Assembly (NCBI RefSeq): GCF_900129055.1
Contig: NZ_FQUZ01000002.1
Location: forward strand, 1-57,507
Length of the DNA: 57,507 nt
Direction of reading: 5' to 3'
From: Lampropedia hyalina DSM 16112
Lineage (GTDB): Bacteria; Pseudomonadota; Gammaproteobacteria; Burkholderiales; Burkholderiaceae_C
Positions 17,940-27,574 of the stretch are shown in pieces (position 1 is the stretch's first letter; the number at the start of each line of letters is the position of its first letter). Position numbers and translations under genes: made by a program. A model generated the notes under the pieces. It was not told the origin of the DNA, ran no database searches, and saw only the letters and a list, made by a program, of their open reading frames with translations.

Positions 17940-18329
17940 TCAAGGCCGTTTCACACGGAACAGCCAGAACTTGCGCAACGCAAAAGACAGCACATACAGA
18001 CCGACATCCACAGCGATCTTGACCGGCACGGCAGGCCATTGTCCGCCCTGCACCCCCCATTGCACCAGATACGCCGATGCCAGCATGAAGACCAGCACCA
18101 GCGCGACATAGCCTACCAGTTGGGAGCCGACCGCGTGCACATGCCGACCGCGAAACACAAAATAGCGATTGCCCGCAAAGTTGTACACCGATGACAACAA
18201 CCGTGCCATCACGGTAGCAGCCAGAATACTTTGCGTAGCCCACAGGAAAACGGCGAACAGGGCCACATCCAAGGCAAACGATGTCCCGGCCACCAGCAAA
18301 TCCCTGAACAGCATCCGGTACATCCCCAT
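17940..18329 (-). CDS. GtrA-family small membrane protein
   Basis: Inner-membrane protein of 129 residues with four hydrophobic segments (roughly 10-30, 35-55, 75-97 and 103-120) and the GtrA-type SSVYNFAGNRYFVF motif after the second. Characterised GtrA proteins help translocate undecaprenyl-phosphate-linked glucose or other sugars across the membrane. No glycosyltransferase gene is beside it, so its lipid-sugar partner is unknown; it lies between pabBC and radA with small gaps. ATG at 18329 (MGMYRML) is used, with ATG 18323 and TTG 18350 as alternatives. Confidence 0.8.
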   Translation of the reverse strand: MGMYRMLFRDLLVAGTSFALDVALFAVFLWATQSILAATVMARLLSSVYNFAGNRYFVFRGRHVHAVGSQLVGYVALVLVFMLASAYLVQWGVQGGQWPAVPVKIAVDVGLYVLSFALRKFWLFRVKRP

Positions 18330-18362
18330 CAACCACCCATCCGGGAGCAACCCGCCACAATC

Positions 18363-20306
18363 CTACGACCAGCGCACCCGCGCCATCAACACCCCCCGCA
18401 AGGCGTTGCAAACGGCCACGGCGGTGGCCTGGTGCAACTGCGCACGGGTGATGGACTGCTCGCGCACCCGCCAGGCAGGGTCGTGCAATAGCTGTTGGCG
18501 CATGGTGCCGGGCAAAACGCCATCGTGCAGCGGTGGCGTGAGCCACTCACCATTCAGTTGCACCAGCACATTGCTGCGTGCCCCCTCGGTCAGATGCCCG
18601 GCTTCGTTGAAGAACAGACAGTCGAACGCGCCCTGCTGCTCGGCCTGCCGCATGGCCGCATCGTACTGGCGGCGCAGGGTGGTCTTGTGCTGGCGCAACC
18701 AGGCAGGCGTGTCGCACACCGCGTCACTACACATCAGTGTGACGGGTTCGGGGGCAGGCAACGCGGTGAGCAAACCGTGGCTGATCTCGCAACGTCCATC
18801 GGCATGCAGGGCCAGCCGCAGGCGGTATGCTGCTGCGGATGTGTCGGCATCGGGGCGCGGCAATTGCGCTTGCAGGTAGTGGTGCAACGCATCGGTGATG
18901 GCCGCCTCGTCCACGCGAAAGCCCAGCGTCTGGGCACTGCCGCGCAAACGTTGAAGATGGCCCGAGAGGTTCGCAATCTGTCCATCCACGTCCACACGCA
19001 TGGTCTCGAACAGCGCGAAGCCCACCGGGCTGGCCGTGGCAAAGTGGCTTTTCAGGGCACATTCCTGCCATTCCTCGTCAGGGCGGCTGTCCCAGACCAT
19101 GCCCGCGCCCACCGGCAGGCTGACGCGGTGCGCCCCCATGCCATCGGCACGCTCTTGCAGCAGCAGGGTGCGAATCGGCACGGACAGGCAGAAATCCCAC
19201 AAAGGGGCAGCCGTGCTGCTGTCGTCGGCCACGCCATCGGCTGCGGCCTGCTCGGTGGGCACGTCCAGCCAGCCGATTGCGCCAGTGTAGAGGCCGCGCG
19301 GTTGCGACTCCAGACGCTGAATCCAGCGCATGGTCTGGTGTTTGGGCGCGCCGGTGATGGAGCCGCAGGGAAACACCGCCTGCAACACTTCGGCCAGCCC
19401 GACCCCAGACCGCAGTTGTGCCTGCACCGTGGAAGTCATTTGCAGCACCTGGCCATGCTGCTGCACGTCAAACAAATCACGCACCTGCACCGAACCCGGC
19501 ACGGCCACGCGCCCCAGATCATTGCGCAACAAATCGACGATCATGACGTTTTCCGCGCGGTTCTTCGCATCCTGTTGCAGCCATGCGCGGCGTTGCTGTG
19601 TCTGTGCCTCGCTCTCGCCCACCGGGCTGGTGCCCTTCATCGGGCAGGCTGTGAGGATATGTCCCTGATGGCGCACAAACAGCTCGGGCGAGAACGACAG
19701 CACCCACTGCCCGCTCTCTGCGCCCGACGACGGCAGGCGCATCAACGCGCCGAACTCTGCCGGTTGTCGCTGGCGCAATTGCCGATACCACACCAGCGGA
19801 TGGCCATAGGCACGCGCATGGAACGGAAAGGTGAAATTGACCTGATAGGTTTCGCCTGCGGCAATCGCCTGGTGAATCTGCGCCAGCGCATCGTGAAACT
19901 GCACCTGCGTCAGCCCCGCCTGCCAGTCCAGTGCGCCGGCCTCGGGCGGCAGGCTCTGTGCCTGGGTGGCCAGCCAGTCGTCGGTCTGCGCTGCCGACAA
20001 TCTGCGCAATTGCGTGAACAGCTCAATGCGCAGACAAGCCCCCTGCGGCGCAGACGCATCGGCATCCGGCAGTCCCTGCAAGACTGCGCCCCACTCGTAA
20101 TCGGCCAGCAACAGGGCAAACAGCCCCTGCTGCCGTTGCAACTGCTGCAAGGTGCGCAGAATCTGCGGCAACTCATCGGGATGCTGGCACACCAGACTGC
20201 GCACCCAGCCGGTGTAGAGGCGGCTGCGTGGCTGCGCATCGCTGGCGAAACAATCGTCCAGCAGGGCAAAAGGAACTTGCAGGGAATCGGGGGACATCAA
20301 GGCCAT
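18363..20306 (-). CDS. pabBC: aminodeoxychorismate synthase component I fused to 4-amino-4-deoxychorismate lyase
   Basis: Bifunctional folate-pathway enzyme of 647 residues. The N-terminal chorismate-binding domain (about 120-385) has GETYQVNFTFPF, the catalytic CPMKGTSP with the active-site lysine, NRAENVMIVDLLRNDLG and the PCGSITGAPK signature. The C-terminal PLP fold-type IV lyase domain (about 430-647) has FALFETMRV and the EGARSNVLV cofactor-binding motif. Together they convert chorismate plus ammonia to p-aminobenzoate; the glutaminase PabA must be encoded elsewhere. The gene follows tesA by 5 bases and ends with TAG. The start could be ATG 20306 or ATG 20297. Confidence 0.92.
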   Translation of the reverse strand: MALMSPDSLQVPFALLDDCFASDAQPRSRLYTGWVRSLVCQHPDELPQILRTLQQLQRQQGLFALLLADYEWGAVLQGLPDADASAPQGACLRIELFTQLRRLSAAQTDDWLATQAQSLPPEAGALDWQAGLTQVQFHDALAQIHQAIAAGETYQVNFTFPFHARAYGHPLVWYRQLRQRQPAEFGALMRLPSSGAESGQWVLSFSPELFVRHQGHILTACPMKGTSPVGESEAQTQQRRAWLQQDAKNRAENVMIVDLLRNDLGRVAVPGSVQVRDLFDVQQHGQVLQMTSTVQAQLRSGVGLAEVLQAVFPCGSITGAPKHQTMRWIQRLESQPRGLYTGAIGWLDVPTEQAAADGVADDSSTAAPLWDFCLSVPIRTLLLQERADGMGAHRVSLPVGAGMVWDSRPDEEWQECALKSHFATASPVGFALFETMRVDVDGQIANLSGHLQRLRGSAQTLGFRVDEAAITDALHHYLQAQLPRPDADTSAAAYRLRLALHADGRCEISHGLLTALPAPEPVTLMCSDAVCDTPAWLRQHKTTLRRQYDAAMRQAEQQGAFDCLFFNEAGHLTEGARSNVLVQLNGEWLTPPLHDGVLPGTMRQQLLHDPAWRVREQSITRAQLHQATAVAVCNALRGVLMARVRWS

Positions 20307-20311
20307 CGGTT

Positions 20312-21013
20312 TCAGGGTTGTTGCACCAGTGCCCGCACGGCCGGCCAGACGGTTTGCAGAATCAATGGCTGCGCCAGGGCATTGGGGTGGATGCGGTCGG
20401 ACTGGAAATACCGCTCCAGTTGCGCCGGGTCGGAAATCGCCTCCAGCAGAAACGGCACCAGCGGCACCGACTCCTGCTCTGCCACGCTCACGAAGCCCTG
20501 GGCAAACTCCTCGGTGTAACGCTGGCCGTAATTGGGCGGCACCTGAATGCCCAGAAGCAAAACCCGTGCCCCGGCATCCTTGGCGGCCTGCACCATCGCC
20601 CGCAGATTGGTGCGCGTGCCTTCCAGCGGCAGGCCGCGCAGGGCATCGTTGGCTCCCAGCTCAATGGCAATGTAACGGGGCTGGTGCTGCTGGAGCAAAG
20701 CCGCCATGCGCGAACGTCCGCCCGCCGTGGTTTCGCCGCTGATGCTGGCATTGACCACCCGCACCGCCGCACCCTCCTGCTGGAACTTTTGCGCCAGCAG
20801 ATTCACCCAGCCCTGGCCACTGGCAATGCCGTACTCGGCACTGAGGGAATCGCCCACCACCAACAACACGGCTGGCGCGCCCGCAGGAGCAGCCGATGGT
20901 GCAGCAGCATGGGCCGTGCCCGCCACGGCTGCCAGCACCATCAGCGACAGCGCAACGGCCAACCGCTGGCGGAACCCGTTACAGTAGAACCAGAAATCTT
21001 TGAGTCTGTGCAT
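20312..21013 (-). CDS. tesA: periplasmic SGNH esterase / multifunctional thioesterase I
   Basis: SGNH hydrolase of 233 residues with a signal peptide (LAVALSLMVLAAVAGTAHA, cleavage near residue 36). The four family blocks are visible: GDSLS (54-58), with the nucleophile Ser, a Gly in block II (SISGETTAGG), GAND (120-123) and DRIH (206-209) completing the triad. Relatives are TesA/arylesterase enzymes acting as thioesterase, lysophospholipase and esterase in the periplasm. The start at 21013 has GGAG 7 bases upstream. The gene diverges from ybbA by only 29 bases, a tesA/ybbA arrangement shared with enterobacteria. Confidence 0.9.
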   Translation of the reverse strand: MHRLKDFWFYCNGFRQRLAVALSLMVLAAVAGTAHAAAPSAAPAGAPAVLLVVGDSLSAEYGIASGQGWVNLLAQKFQQEGAAVRVVNASISGETTAGGRSRMAALLQQHQPRYIAIELGANDALRGLPLEGTRTNLRAMVQAAKDAGARVLLLGIQVPPNYGQRYTEEFAQGFVSVAEQESVPLVPFLLEAISDPAQLERYFQSDRIHPNALAQPLILQTVWPAVRALVQQP

Positions 21014-21042
21014 TGAAACACTCCCATCATTCAAAACCATCT

Positions 21043-21762
21043 ATGAACGCCAACGCACCCGCACGTTCCGAGCCGGATTCCGGCCCAAGCCTGATTATCG
21101 TGGAGCATCTGGGCAAGTCCGTACAGGACTCCACCGGAACCCTGGAAATTCTGCGGGACATCCACCTGCGGCTGGCCGCGCGGGAAACCGCTGCCATCGT
21201 GGGCGCGTCCGGCTCTGGCAAAAGCACCCTGCTGTCGCTGATCGCCGGGCTGGACACCCCCAGCACTGGCCGGGTGCTGCTGGACGGGCAGGACATCTTC
21301 GCCCTCGACGAAGATGCCCGCGCCGCACTGCGTGCAGCCAAAATGGGCTTTGTGTTCCAGAACTTCCAGTTGCTGGGCAGCCTGACCGCGCTGGAAAACG
21401 TCATGTTGCCGCTGGAGCTGGCCGGGCGTTCCCAGGCACGCGCCCTCGCCACCGACATGCTGGGGCGCGTGGGGCTGGCACAACGCCTGCACCACTACCC
21501 GAAGGTGCTCTCCGGCGGCGAACAGCAACGCGTGGCCCTGGCACGCGCCTTCGTGGTGCAACCCCAGGTGCTGCTGGCCGACGAACCCACCGGCAGTCTG
21601 GATTTCGCCACCGGTGCGGCCATCATGGAACTGGTGATGCAGCTCAACCGGGAGCTGGGCACCACCCTCATCATGGTGACACACGACCGCGACATCGCCG
21701 CCCGCTGCGACACCCGCATCCGCATTGAGGCCGGAGCAGTCGCCGCCATCGAGCGCAACTGA
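21043..21762 (+). CDS. ybbA: ABC transporter ATP-binding protein, YbbA type
   Basis: ABC ATPase of 239 residues in the LolD/MacB-like family. Walker A is GASGSGKST, the signature is LSGGEQQRVALARA, Walker B is VLLADEPTG and the H-loop is MVTHD. YbbA normally works with the large permease YbbP, but the next gene, hemE, converges only 8 bases after the ybbA stop, so no permease is adjacent. ATG 21043 is chosen; the frame opens further left through a TTG at 21013 that overlaps the tesA start. The promoter must overlap that of divergent tesA. Confidence 0.88.
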   Translation: MNANAPARSEPDSGPSLIIVEHLGKSVQDSTGTLEILRDIHLRLAARETAAIVGASGSGKSTLLSLIAGLDTPSTGRVLLDGQDIFALDEDARAALRAAKMGFVFQNFQLLGSLTALENVMLPLELAGRSQARALATDMLGRVGLAQRLHHYPKVLSGGEQQRVALARAFVVQPQVLLADEPTGSLDFATGAAIMELVMQLNRELGTTLIMVTHDRDIAARCDTRIRIEAGAVAAIERN

Positions 21763-21770
21763 ACAGGTTC

Positions 21771-22886
21771 TCACCCCCCGCGCCGCATGGCCCGCGAATG
21801 GCTGTGTACCGCCTCCACCAGCGCGTACACATGTTCCGGCGGGGTGAACTGGTTGATGCCGTGGCCCAGGTTGAAGATGTGCGTCGGCCCCGGCACGCGG
21901 GCATCGGTGTGGGGCGTGCCGAAGTCCTCCAGCACGCGCCGCGCTTCGGCTTCGATGATGGCCGGTGGCGCGAACAGCACATTCGGGTCAAGGTTGCCCT
22001 GCACGGCCTTGCCTGCGCCCCCGACCACCCCGCCTACCTGCTGGCGCGCACGCCCCAGGTGGGCCGTCCAGTCCAGCCCGAGCACCTCGCAGTCCAGACT
22101 GCGCATGACATCCAGCCAGATCGCTCCGCCCTTGGTGAAGACGATGCGCGGCACATCCTGCCCATCCGTGCCCACCCGCCGCAACTGTGCCAGCACCCTG
22201 GCCGTGTAGTGCAGGCTGAAGGCCCGAAAGTGGCTGTCGGCCAACACCCCCCCCCAACTGTCGAACAGCATCAGGGCCTGCGCCCCGGCTTCGATCTGTG
22301 CATTCAGGTAGGCCGCCACCGCATCGGCATTCACCGCCAGAATGCGGTGCATGAGATCGGGGCGGGCGTACATCAGGCTTTTCACCTGGCGGTAGTCGCT
22401 GCTGCTGCCGCCTTCCACCATGTAGCAGGCCAGCGTCCAGGGGCTGCCCGCAAAGCCGATCAGCGGCACCCGCCCGTCCAGCGCGCGCCGAATGGAAGAC
22501 ACCGCATCGAACACATAGCGCAAGCGTTCCAGATCGGGGACGGCCAGACGCGCCACTGCCGCCTCGTCGCGCACGGCATGGGCAAAGCGTGGCCCCTCAC
22601 CCTGGGCGAAACTCAGGCCCAGCCCCATCGCATCGGGCACAGTGAGAATGTCGGAGAACAGGATGGCCGCATCCAGCGCGTAGCGTTGCAGCGGCTGAAG
22701 GGTCACTTCGGTGGCGTAATCCACGTTGGTGGCCAAGTCCATGAAGCTGCCCGCACGGGCGCGGGTCTCGCGGTACTCCGGCAGATACCGCCCGGCCTGG
22801 CGCATCATCCACAAAGGCGTGTAATCGGTGGCCTGGCGACGGCAGGCCCGCAGAAAGCAATCGTTTTGGAGAGTGGGATAGGTCAT
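21771..22886 (-). CDS. hemE: uroporphyrinogen decarboxylase
   Basis: Cytosolic haem-pathway enzyme of 371 residues converting uroporphyrinogen III to coproporphyrinogen III. The N-terminal [16 protein letters not shown] (about 20-35) is the first family signature, with the substrate-binding arginines, and [12 protein letters not shown] supplies the catalytic Asp. [17 protein letters not shown] is the second signature. Length and start (ATG 22886) are standard. It converges tightly with ybbA and diverges from proQ across 163 bases. Confidence 0.96.
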   Translation of the reverse strand: MTYPTLQNDCFLRACRRQATDYTPLWMMRQAGRYLPEYRETRARAGSFMDLATNVDYATEVTLQPLQRYALDAAILFSDILTVPDAMGLGLSFAQGEGPRFAHAVRDEAAVARLAVPDLERLRYVFDAVSSIRRALDGRVPLIGFAGSPWTLACYMVEGGSSSDYRQVKSLMYARPDLMHRILAVNADAVAAYLNAQIEAGAQALMLFDSWGGVLADSHFRAFSLHYTARVLAQLRRVGTDGQDVPRIVFTKGGAIWLDVMRSLDCEVLGLDWTAHLGRARQQVGGVVGGAGKAVQGNLDPNVLFAPPAIIEAEARRVLEDFGTPHTDARVPGPTHIFNLGHGINQFTPPEHVYALVEAVHSHSRAMRRGG

Positions 22887-23049
22887 GGCGGATATTGTCG
22901 CCGCATCCCCCGGCCTGGCCCGCGAAAACCGCCATGCCCCTGAGGAAGGGGTTCATTGCAACGCGGATGCAGCATCAGGCAAATGCCGGATAATAGACGG
23001 TTCCGTCCCGATGCCGCCCGGTGGTTTGCCACCGAACCTGAGCCTTTCC

Positions 23050-23883
23050 ATGACCCAACACCATTCCGAATCCGCCCCCTCCGATGGCCACGCTCCTGCA
23101 GCGGCCACGCCACCCGAGGCTGCCGCATCCCCGGCGACCCCTCCTGCCCGGCGGCGCGGCAAACGCCGTGGCAAAGGGGGGGCAGCACGCACCACGCCCG
23201 TCGAGGCCAGCACACCTGCTGCCGGTGCAAGCAACAGCCAGCCCCGCCCCCTGCACCCACTGCTGGAGCGTCTGGCCAGCGACTACCCGGCCCTGTTCGG
23301 CGCGCAGCCACTGCCGCTCAAGCGCGGCATCTTCAATGACTTGCTGCAAGCGCACCCGGACATTGCACAGGAAGAACTGAAACAGGCTCTGGCGCAGCAC
23401 ACCCGCAGCACCCGCTACCTGCAAAGCATGGCATCGGGCCAGCCACGCCACGACCTGGCATCGCAGGCCGTGGAGCCGGTGGCCGTGGAGCATGGTTTCC
23501 ACGCGCTGGTGGAGATTTTCCAGCGGCGGCAACAACACGGCAGAGCCACCGCCGAACGGCAGGCACAGGCGCGTGACTGGCTACTGCGCCGTTTGCAGCA
23601 GCACATTCATGCGGCCAACCTCGATACCCAAGCCTATCAGGAGGCCGTGCAAGTACGCCACCCCACGGTACAGGCCATTCTGGCCGAAGCCCTCCAGCAG
23701 GCCGACGCACGCAACGCCCGCGACGAAGCCCTGGCGCACATCTTCGAGTCCAGCCAGACCAGCGTGGAAGCCTTCGCCGAAATGTACGGCCTGAACTTGC
23801 AGGAGGCCCGGCGCGTGGCACGGCGGGCATCATCTGCGCCCGCAGCGTCACCGTCCGATACCAGCGGCACACAGGGCGAATAA
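23050..23883 (+). CDS. proQ: ProQ/FinO-domain RNA chaperone
   Basis: RNA-binding protein of 277 residues. A disordered Ala/Pro-rich N-terminus with a strongly basic patch (ARRRGKRRGKGG, about 37-48) leads into a FinO domain (about 65-175) with PLKRGIFNDLLQ, RYLQSM and GFHALVEIFQRRQQ, the regions that bind structured small RNAs and mRNA 3' ends. A helical C-terminal extension follows. ATG 23050 was chosen because the codons upstream (open to 22885) have no domain similarity. It diverges from hemE and converges with ftsZ. Confidence 0.83.
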   Translation: MTQHHSESAPSDGHAPAAATPPEAAASPATPPARRRGKRRGKGGAARTTPVEASTPAAGASNSQPRPLHPLLERLASDYPALFGAQPLPLKRGIFNDLLQAHPDIAQEELKQALAQHTRSTRYLQSMASGQPRHDLASQAVEPVAVEHGFHALVEIFQRRQQHGRATAERQAQARDWLLRRLQQHIHAANLDTQAYQEAVQVRHPTVQAILAEALQQADARNARDEALAHIFESSQTSVEAFAEMYGLNLQEARRVARRASSAPAASPSDTSGTQGE

Positions 23884-23921
23884 GCTCGGCTCGTCAAAGC
23901 CCCTTTCACAGGGCTTCATAT

Positions 23922-23956
23922 AGAAAAGGAGCCAGCAGGGAAACCCGCCTGGCTCC
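23922..23956 (-). terminator. intrinsic terminator after ftsZ
   Basis: Read leftward, GGAGCCAG-GC-GGG-TTT-CCC-TG-CTGGCTCC forms an 8-bp plus 3-bp stem (two-base internal mismatch) and is followed at once by TTTTCTAT, the classic stem plus T-tract. It lies 90 bases after the ftsZ stop. A further 10-bp dyad, GACATGGTTG-N8-CAACCATGTC (24002-24029), lies between, without a T-tract. Together they close the dcw cluster against convergent proQ. Confidence 0.75.
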
Positions 23957-24045
23957 AAATTTGCCACCGCCCCTGACGCACCAGGACAAGGCAGGTGCTG
24001 AGACATGGTTGCCAACTGCCAACCATGTCCCATTCAGCCCGATTC

Positions 24046-25284
24046 TCAGTCGGCCTGTTTGCGCAGGAAGGCGGGCACTTCCACGTCGTCCAGAGAGCCG
24101 GCAGAAGAAGACGAGAGGGCATCGACCCGTGCGGCCGCTGCGCCGCGTGGGCTGCGCCACACGGATGGCATGGCCATGGAGCTGTAGTCCAGACCCTGGC
24201 CTGCACCGCCACCGTAGGGAGCGGCTCCACTGCCCTGCTGGGGGGCCGCAAAAGTGGAAGCGTCCACGCTGGAGCGCAGGCTGCCGCTGAGTTGCGCACC
24301 GGCCTTGGGACGGTTAGGAGCCTTGTGCTCCAGGCCAGTGGCGACCACGGTCACGCGCAGTTCGTCGCCCAAGCTGTCGTCGTAGGCCGCGCCGTAGATG
24401 ACGTGGGCGTTTTCAGACGCATAGGCATTGATGGTGCTCATGGCCAGACGCGATTCGGAGAGCTTCAGGCTGCCACGGGCAGCGGTGACCAGCACCAGAA
24501 TGCCCTTGGCTCCCGAGAGGGCGATGCCTTCGAGCAGCGGGCAGGCAATGGCCTGCTCGGCGGCGATGCGGGCACGGTCCGGGCCAGCGGCACTGGCGGT
24601 TCCCATCATGGCCTTTCCGGGTTCGCTCATGACGGTTTTCACGTCGGCAAAGTCCACGTTCACATGGCCGTGCTCGTTGATGATCTCGGCAATCCCGCCC
24701 ACGGCATTGCGCAGCACATCGTTGGCAATGCCAAAGGCTTCTTCCTGGGTGATGTCGTCGCCATAGACGGTGAGCAGCTTCTCGTTGAGCACGACGATGA
24801 GCGAATCGACGTTGTTCTCCAACTCGGACAGACCGGCATCGGCATTGCGCATGCGGCGCGGGCCTTCCCAGTCGAAGGGCTTGGTGACAACCCCCACCGT
24901 CAGGATGCCCATTTCCTTGGCAATGCGGGCAATCACCGGAGCCGCACCAGTGCCCGTGCCACCGCCCATGCCGGCGGTGATGAAGAGCATGTTGGCCCCC
25001 TCGATGGTCTTGCGGATGTCGCTTTCGGCCTGCACCGCTGCCTCACGTCCCTGGTCGGGCTTGCTGCCCGCACCCAGACCATTCGCCCCCAACTGGATGT
25101 GCTTGTCGGCAGAGCTACGTGCCAGTGCCTGGGCATCGGTGTTGGCGCAGATGAATTCCACACCCTGCACGTTGCGCTCGATCATGTGCTCGACGGCATT
25201 GCCGCCGCCGCCGCCCACGCCCAGCACCTTGATGCAGGTACCCTGGTTGAATTCGGTGTTGTCGATCATTTCGATGCTACTCAT
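24046..25284 (-). CDS. ftsZ: cell division protein FtsZ
   Basis: Tubulin-like GTPase of 412 residues forming the Z ring. The GTP-binding signature GGGTGTG (within ITAGMGGGTGTGAAPV, near 105), the T7-loop region and the N-terminal IKVLGVGGGGGNAVEHM are present. After a variable linker the conserved C-terminal peptide VEVPAFLRKQAD, which binds FtsA and ZipA, ends the protein. The start at 25284 has AAGGAG 7 bases upstream; the frame is open much further left but without similarity. It is last in the dcw cluster, 172 bases after ftsA; lpxC, which often follows ftsZ, is absent. Confidence 0.97.
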   Translation of the reverse strand: MSSIEMIDNTEFNQGTCIKVLGVGGGGGNAVEHMIERNVQGVEFICANTDAQALARSSADKHIQLGANGLGAGSKPDQGREAAVQAESDIRKTIEGANMLFITAGMGGGTGTGAAPVIARIAKEMGILTVGVVTKPFDWEGPRRMRNADAGLSELENNVDSLIVVLNEKLLTVYGDDITQEEAFGIANDVLRNAVGGIAEIINEHGHVNVDFADVKTVMSEPGKAMMGTASAAGPDRARIAAEQAIACPLLEGIALSGAKGILVLVTAARGSLKLSESRLAMSTINAYASENAHVIYGAAYDDSLGDELRVTVVATGLEHKAPNRPKAGAQLSGSLRSSVDASTFAAPQQGSGAAPYGGGAGQGLDYSSMAMPSVWRSPRGAAAARVDALSSSSAGSLDDVEVPAFLRKQAD

Positions 25285-25456
25285 AGCGAAGCTCCTTGCG
25301 ATTGGGGTGTTGGTTCCAGAAAAACAGAGAATGGGGGTAAGTCGCGGTGAAAGTTGCTGCCATCGGCAAACAACCTGCAAACGGTCGTATTTTCGCCGGA
25401 TATGGCTGCCAAAAAACGCCAATAGCACATTTTGAGGGGTATGCGCCCATAAAAAT

Positions 25457-26686
25457 TCAGAAATTCCCGACGATGAAATCCCGCAGGCGGGCAAAGACAT
25501 TCTTGACCGGCCCGCTTTTGTGGGCTTCCTTGTAGCCGCGCTCCCGCCCCAGCCGGGCGTCTTCCAGCAGCCCCATGACGGTGGCGGCATGGGGCTGGCT
25601 GATGAGGTCGGCCAGCGGGCCACGGTAGCGTGGCATGCCCCGGCGCACCGGGCGCAGGAAGATGTCCTCGGCCAGCTCGACCATGCCCGGCAGGGCCGCC
25701 GATCCGCCCGTGATCACCACGCCCGAAGCCAGCAGTTCCTCGTAGCCAGAATCATGGATGACCTGCTGGGCCTGCATGAAGATTTCCTCGACACGCGCCT
25801 CGATGACCCCGGCCAGTGCCTGCTTGCCCACAGTGCGTGCGCCCCGGTCGGCCAGTCCGGGCACTTCCACCTGGGCATCGGGGTCGGCCAGCAGCACCTT
25901 GGCGCAGCCGTGTTCCACCTTGATGTCCTCGGCATCGCGGGTGGGCGTGTGCAGGGCCATCGCAATGTCGCTGGTGATGAGGTCGCCCGCAATCGGGATG
26001 GACGCCGTGTGGCGGATGTAGCCGCCCGCGAAGATGGCAATGTCGGTGGTGCCTGCGCCAATGTCCAGCAGCACCACGCCCAGTTCGCGTTCGTCGTCGG
26101 TGAGCACCAGGTGGCTGGAGGCCAGCGGGTTGAGCAGCAACTGCTCCACGTCCAGCCCGCAGCGGCGCACGCATTTGATGATGTTCTCGGCGGCACTCTG
26201 CGCACCGGTGACGATGTGCACGCGCGCTTCCATGCGCAAGCCGTTCATGCCCAGCGGTTCCTTGACCTCGTGGCCGTCCAGCACGAATTCCTGCGAGGCC
26301 ATCAGCAGCAGCCGCTGGTCGGAAGGAATGTTGATGGCGCGGGCCGTCTCCAGCACGCGGGTGATGTCGGAGCGCGAGACTTCCCGATTCTTGATGGCCA
26401 CCATGCCGCCGGAGTTGAAGCAGCGGATGTGGCTGCCGGTGATGCCGGTATAGACGCGCTGAATCTTGCAGTCGGCCATCAGCTCGGCCTCGCGCAGGGC
26501 CTGCTCGATGCTCTTGACGGTGGCCTCGATATTGACGACCACGCCGCGCTTGAGGCCGCTGCTGGGGGCCATGCCAAAGCCAGCGAGGCGCAACTGGCCA
26601 TCGGCCTGTACCTCGGCGACGACGACCATGATCTTGGCGGTGCCGATGTCCAGGCCCACGATGACGTCTGTGTGTTCTCTTGCCAT
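25457..26686 (-). CDS. ftsA: cell division protein FtsA
   Basis: Actin-like ATPase of 409 residues that tethers FtsZ to the membrane and recruits later division proteins. The phosphate-1 motif VGLDIGTAKI (near 10), the 1C domain, and LLDIGAGTTDIAIFAGG (phosphate 2, near 205) are clear. The C-terminal amphipathic helix NVFARLRDFIVGNF provides the membrane anchor. It begins 81 bases after ftsQ, and the 172-base AT-rich gap to ftsZ may hold an additional ftsZ promoter. Confidence 0.97.
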   Translation of the reverse strand: MAREHTDVIVGLDIGTAKIMVVVAEVQADGQLRLAGFGMAPSSGLKRGVVVNIEATVKSIEQALREAELMADCKIQRVYTGITGSHIRCFNSGGMVAIKNREVSRSDITRVLETARAINIPSDQRLLLMASQEFVLDGHEVKEPLGMNGLRMEARVHIVTGAQSAAENIIKCVRRCGLDVEQLLLNPLASSHLVLTDDERELGVVLLDIGAGTTDIAIFAGGYIRHTASIPIAGDLITSDIAMALHTPTRDAEDIKVEHGCAKVLLADPDAQVEVPGLADRGARTVGKQALAGVIEARVEEIFMQAQQVIHDSGYEELLASGVVITGGSAALPGMVELAEDIFLRPVRRGMPRYRGPLADLISQPHAATVMGLLEDARLGRERGYKEAHKSGPVKNVFARLRDFIVGNF

Positions 26687-26767
26687 GTTGTTACTGTGAG
26701 GGTCCGAAATAAATGACTGACTGCTGTGGTTGCGGTGGTGGAAGGGTGTGCGGGTCTGCCGGGGCCA

Positions 26768-27574
26768 TCAGCGGCGTGGGCGGCGCACCGGTTGCGCGGC
26801 ACTCTTTCCCGTCACCACGCCCTTGAGGCGGATGGCGTAGCCATTGCCGTGGCGCAGGTCGGCGTATTCCAGCGACTGGCTGGTGCGCTCCAGCGGCTCC
26901 AGTGCCGCAGGCAGGGATTGCAGAAAACGCTCCAGCCGCCATGCGACTTCGTCGGGTTGGCCTGCTCCCAGCTCCAGCACGGCGTTGTTGGCCAGCACGG
27001 CCTGCCAGTTGCCGCGCGCGTTCAGGAACAGCGCGTGGGGGTGCATATGGTGCGATTCCAGCAACGGCTGCACCCGCTGGTACATGGCCAGCACCTGTGC
27101 GGAGTGCTCGCGCGGGCCGCTCAGGCGCGGCAGGCTCTCGTGCTCGACCTCGCCCCGGTTGGCCTCGAAGACTTCGCCCTGGCGGTTCACCATCAGGGAG
27201 TCATTCTGGTTTTCTTCCCACAGGGCTGCGGGCACATGCTCTTCCAGCTCCACCTGAAGGGTGCCGGGAAAGATACGTTTGACGATGGCATTGCGCACCC
27301 AGGGCATTTCCTCGAATGCCTGCTGCGTCTGCTCCAGGTTCAGCGTGAACAGATTGCCTTGCAGCCTGGGCATGACATTGGTTTGCAGGGCCATCGCGTT
27401 GCTGTGCTCGGGCTGCCCCTCCACCACGACGCGCTCGATGGCGAATGCCGGATTGCGCAGAATCCACATGAAGGCTGCTGCGGCCAGCAACGCGAACACC
27501 AGCGTGAACACGACCGACGCGGTCGCGTTCATCAGGCGGACATCCGCAGGCTGGCGCAACACGACGTGGCTCAT
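26768..27574 (-). CDS. ftsQ: cell division protein FtsQ
   Basis: Bitopic inner-membrane protein of 268 residues that links FtsL/FtsB to the Z ring. A single membrane segment ([16 protein letters not shown], about 21-37) is followed by the POTRA domain, [20 protein letters not shown], and a periplasmic FtsQ beta domain. The C-terminus is short and basic. The start at 27574 overlaps the ddl stop as ATGA; the upstream open frame is an out-of-frame continuation into ddl. Confidence 0.94.
   Translation of the reverse strand: MSHVVLRQPADVRLMNATASVVFTLVFALLAAAAFMWILRNPAFAIERVVVEGQPEHSNAMALQTNVMPRLQGNLFTLNLEQTQQAFEEMPWVRNAIVKRIFPGTLQVELEEHVPAALWEENQNDSLMVNRQGEVFEANRGEVEHESLPRLSGPREHSAQVLAMYQRVQPLLESHHMHPHALFLNARGNWQAVLANNAVLELGAGQPDEVAWRLERFLQSLPAALEPLERTSQSLEYADLRHGNGYAIRLKGVVTGKSAAQPVRRPRR

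Noticed and set aside
18495-20519. Long plus-strand frame opposite pabBC and tesA (674 codons)
   Set aside because: It is antisense to two clearly recognisable enzymes and has His/Gln/Arg-rich composition typical of shadow frames in this DNA.
24002-24029. 10-bp dyad after ftsZ as the intrinsic terminator
   Set aside because: No T-tract follows on either strand; the stem at 23922-23956 with TTTTCTAT is the better terminator.
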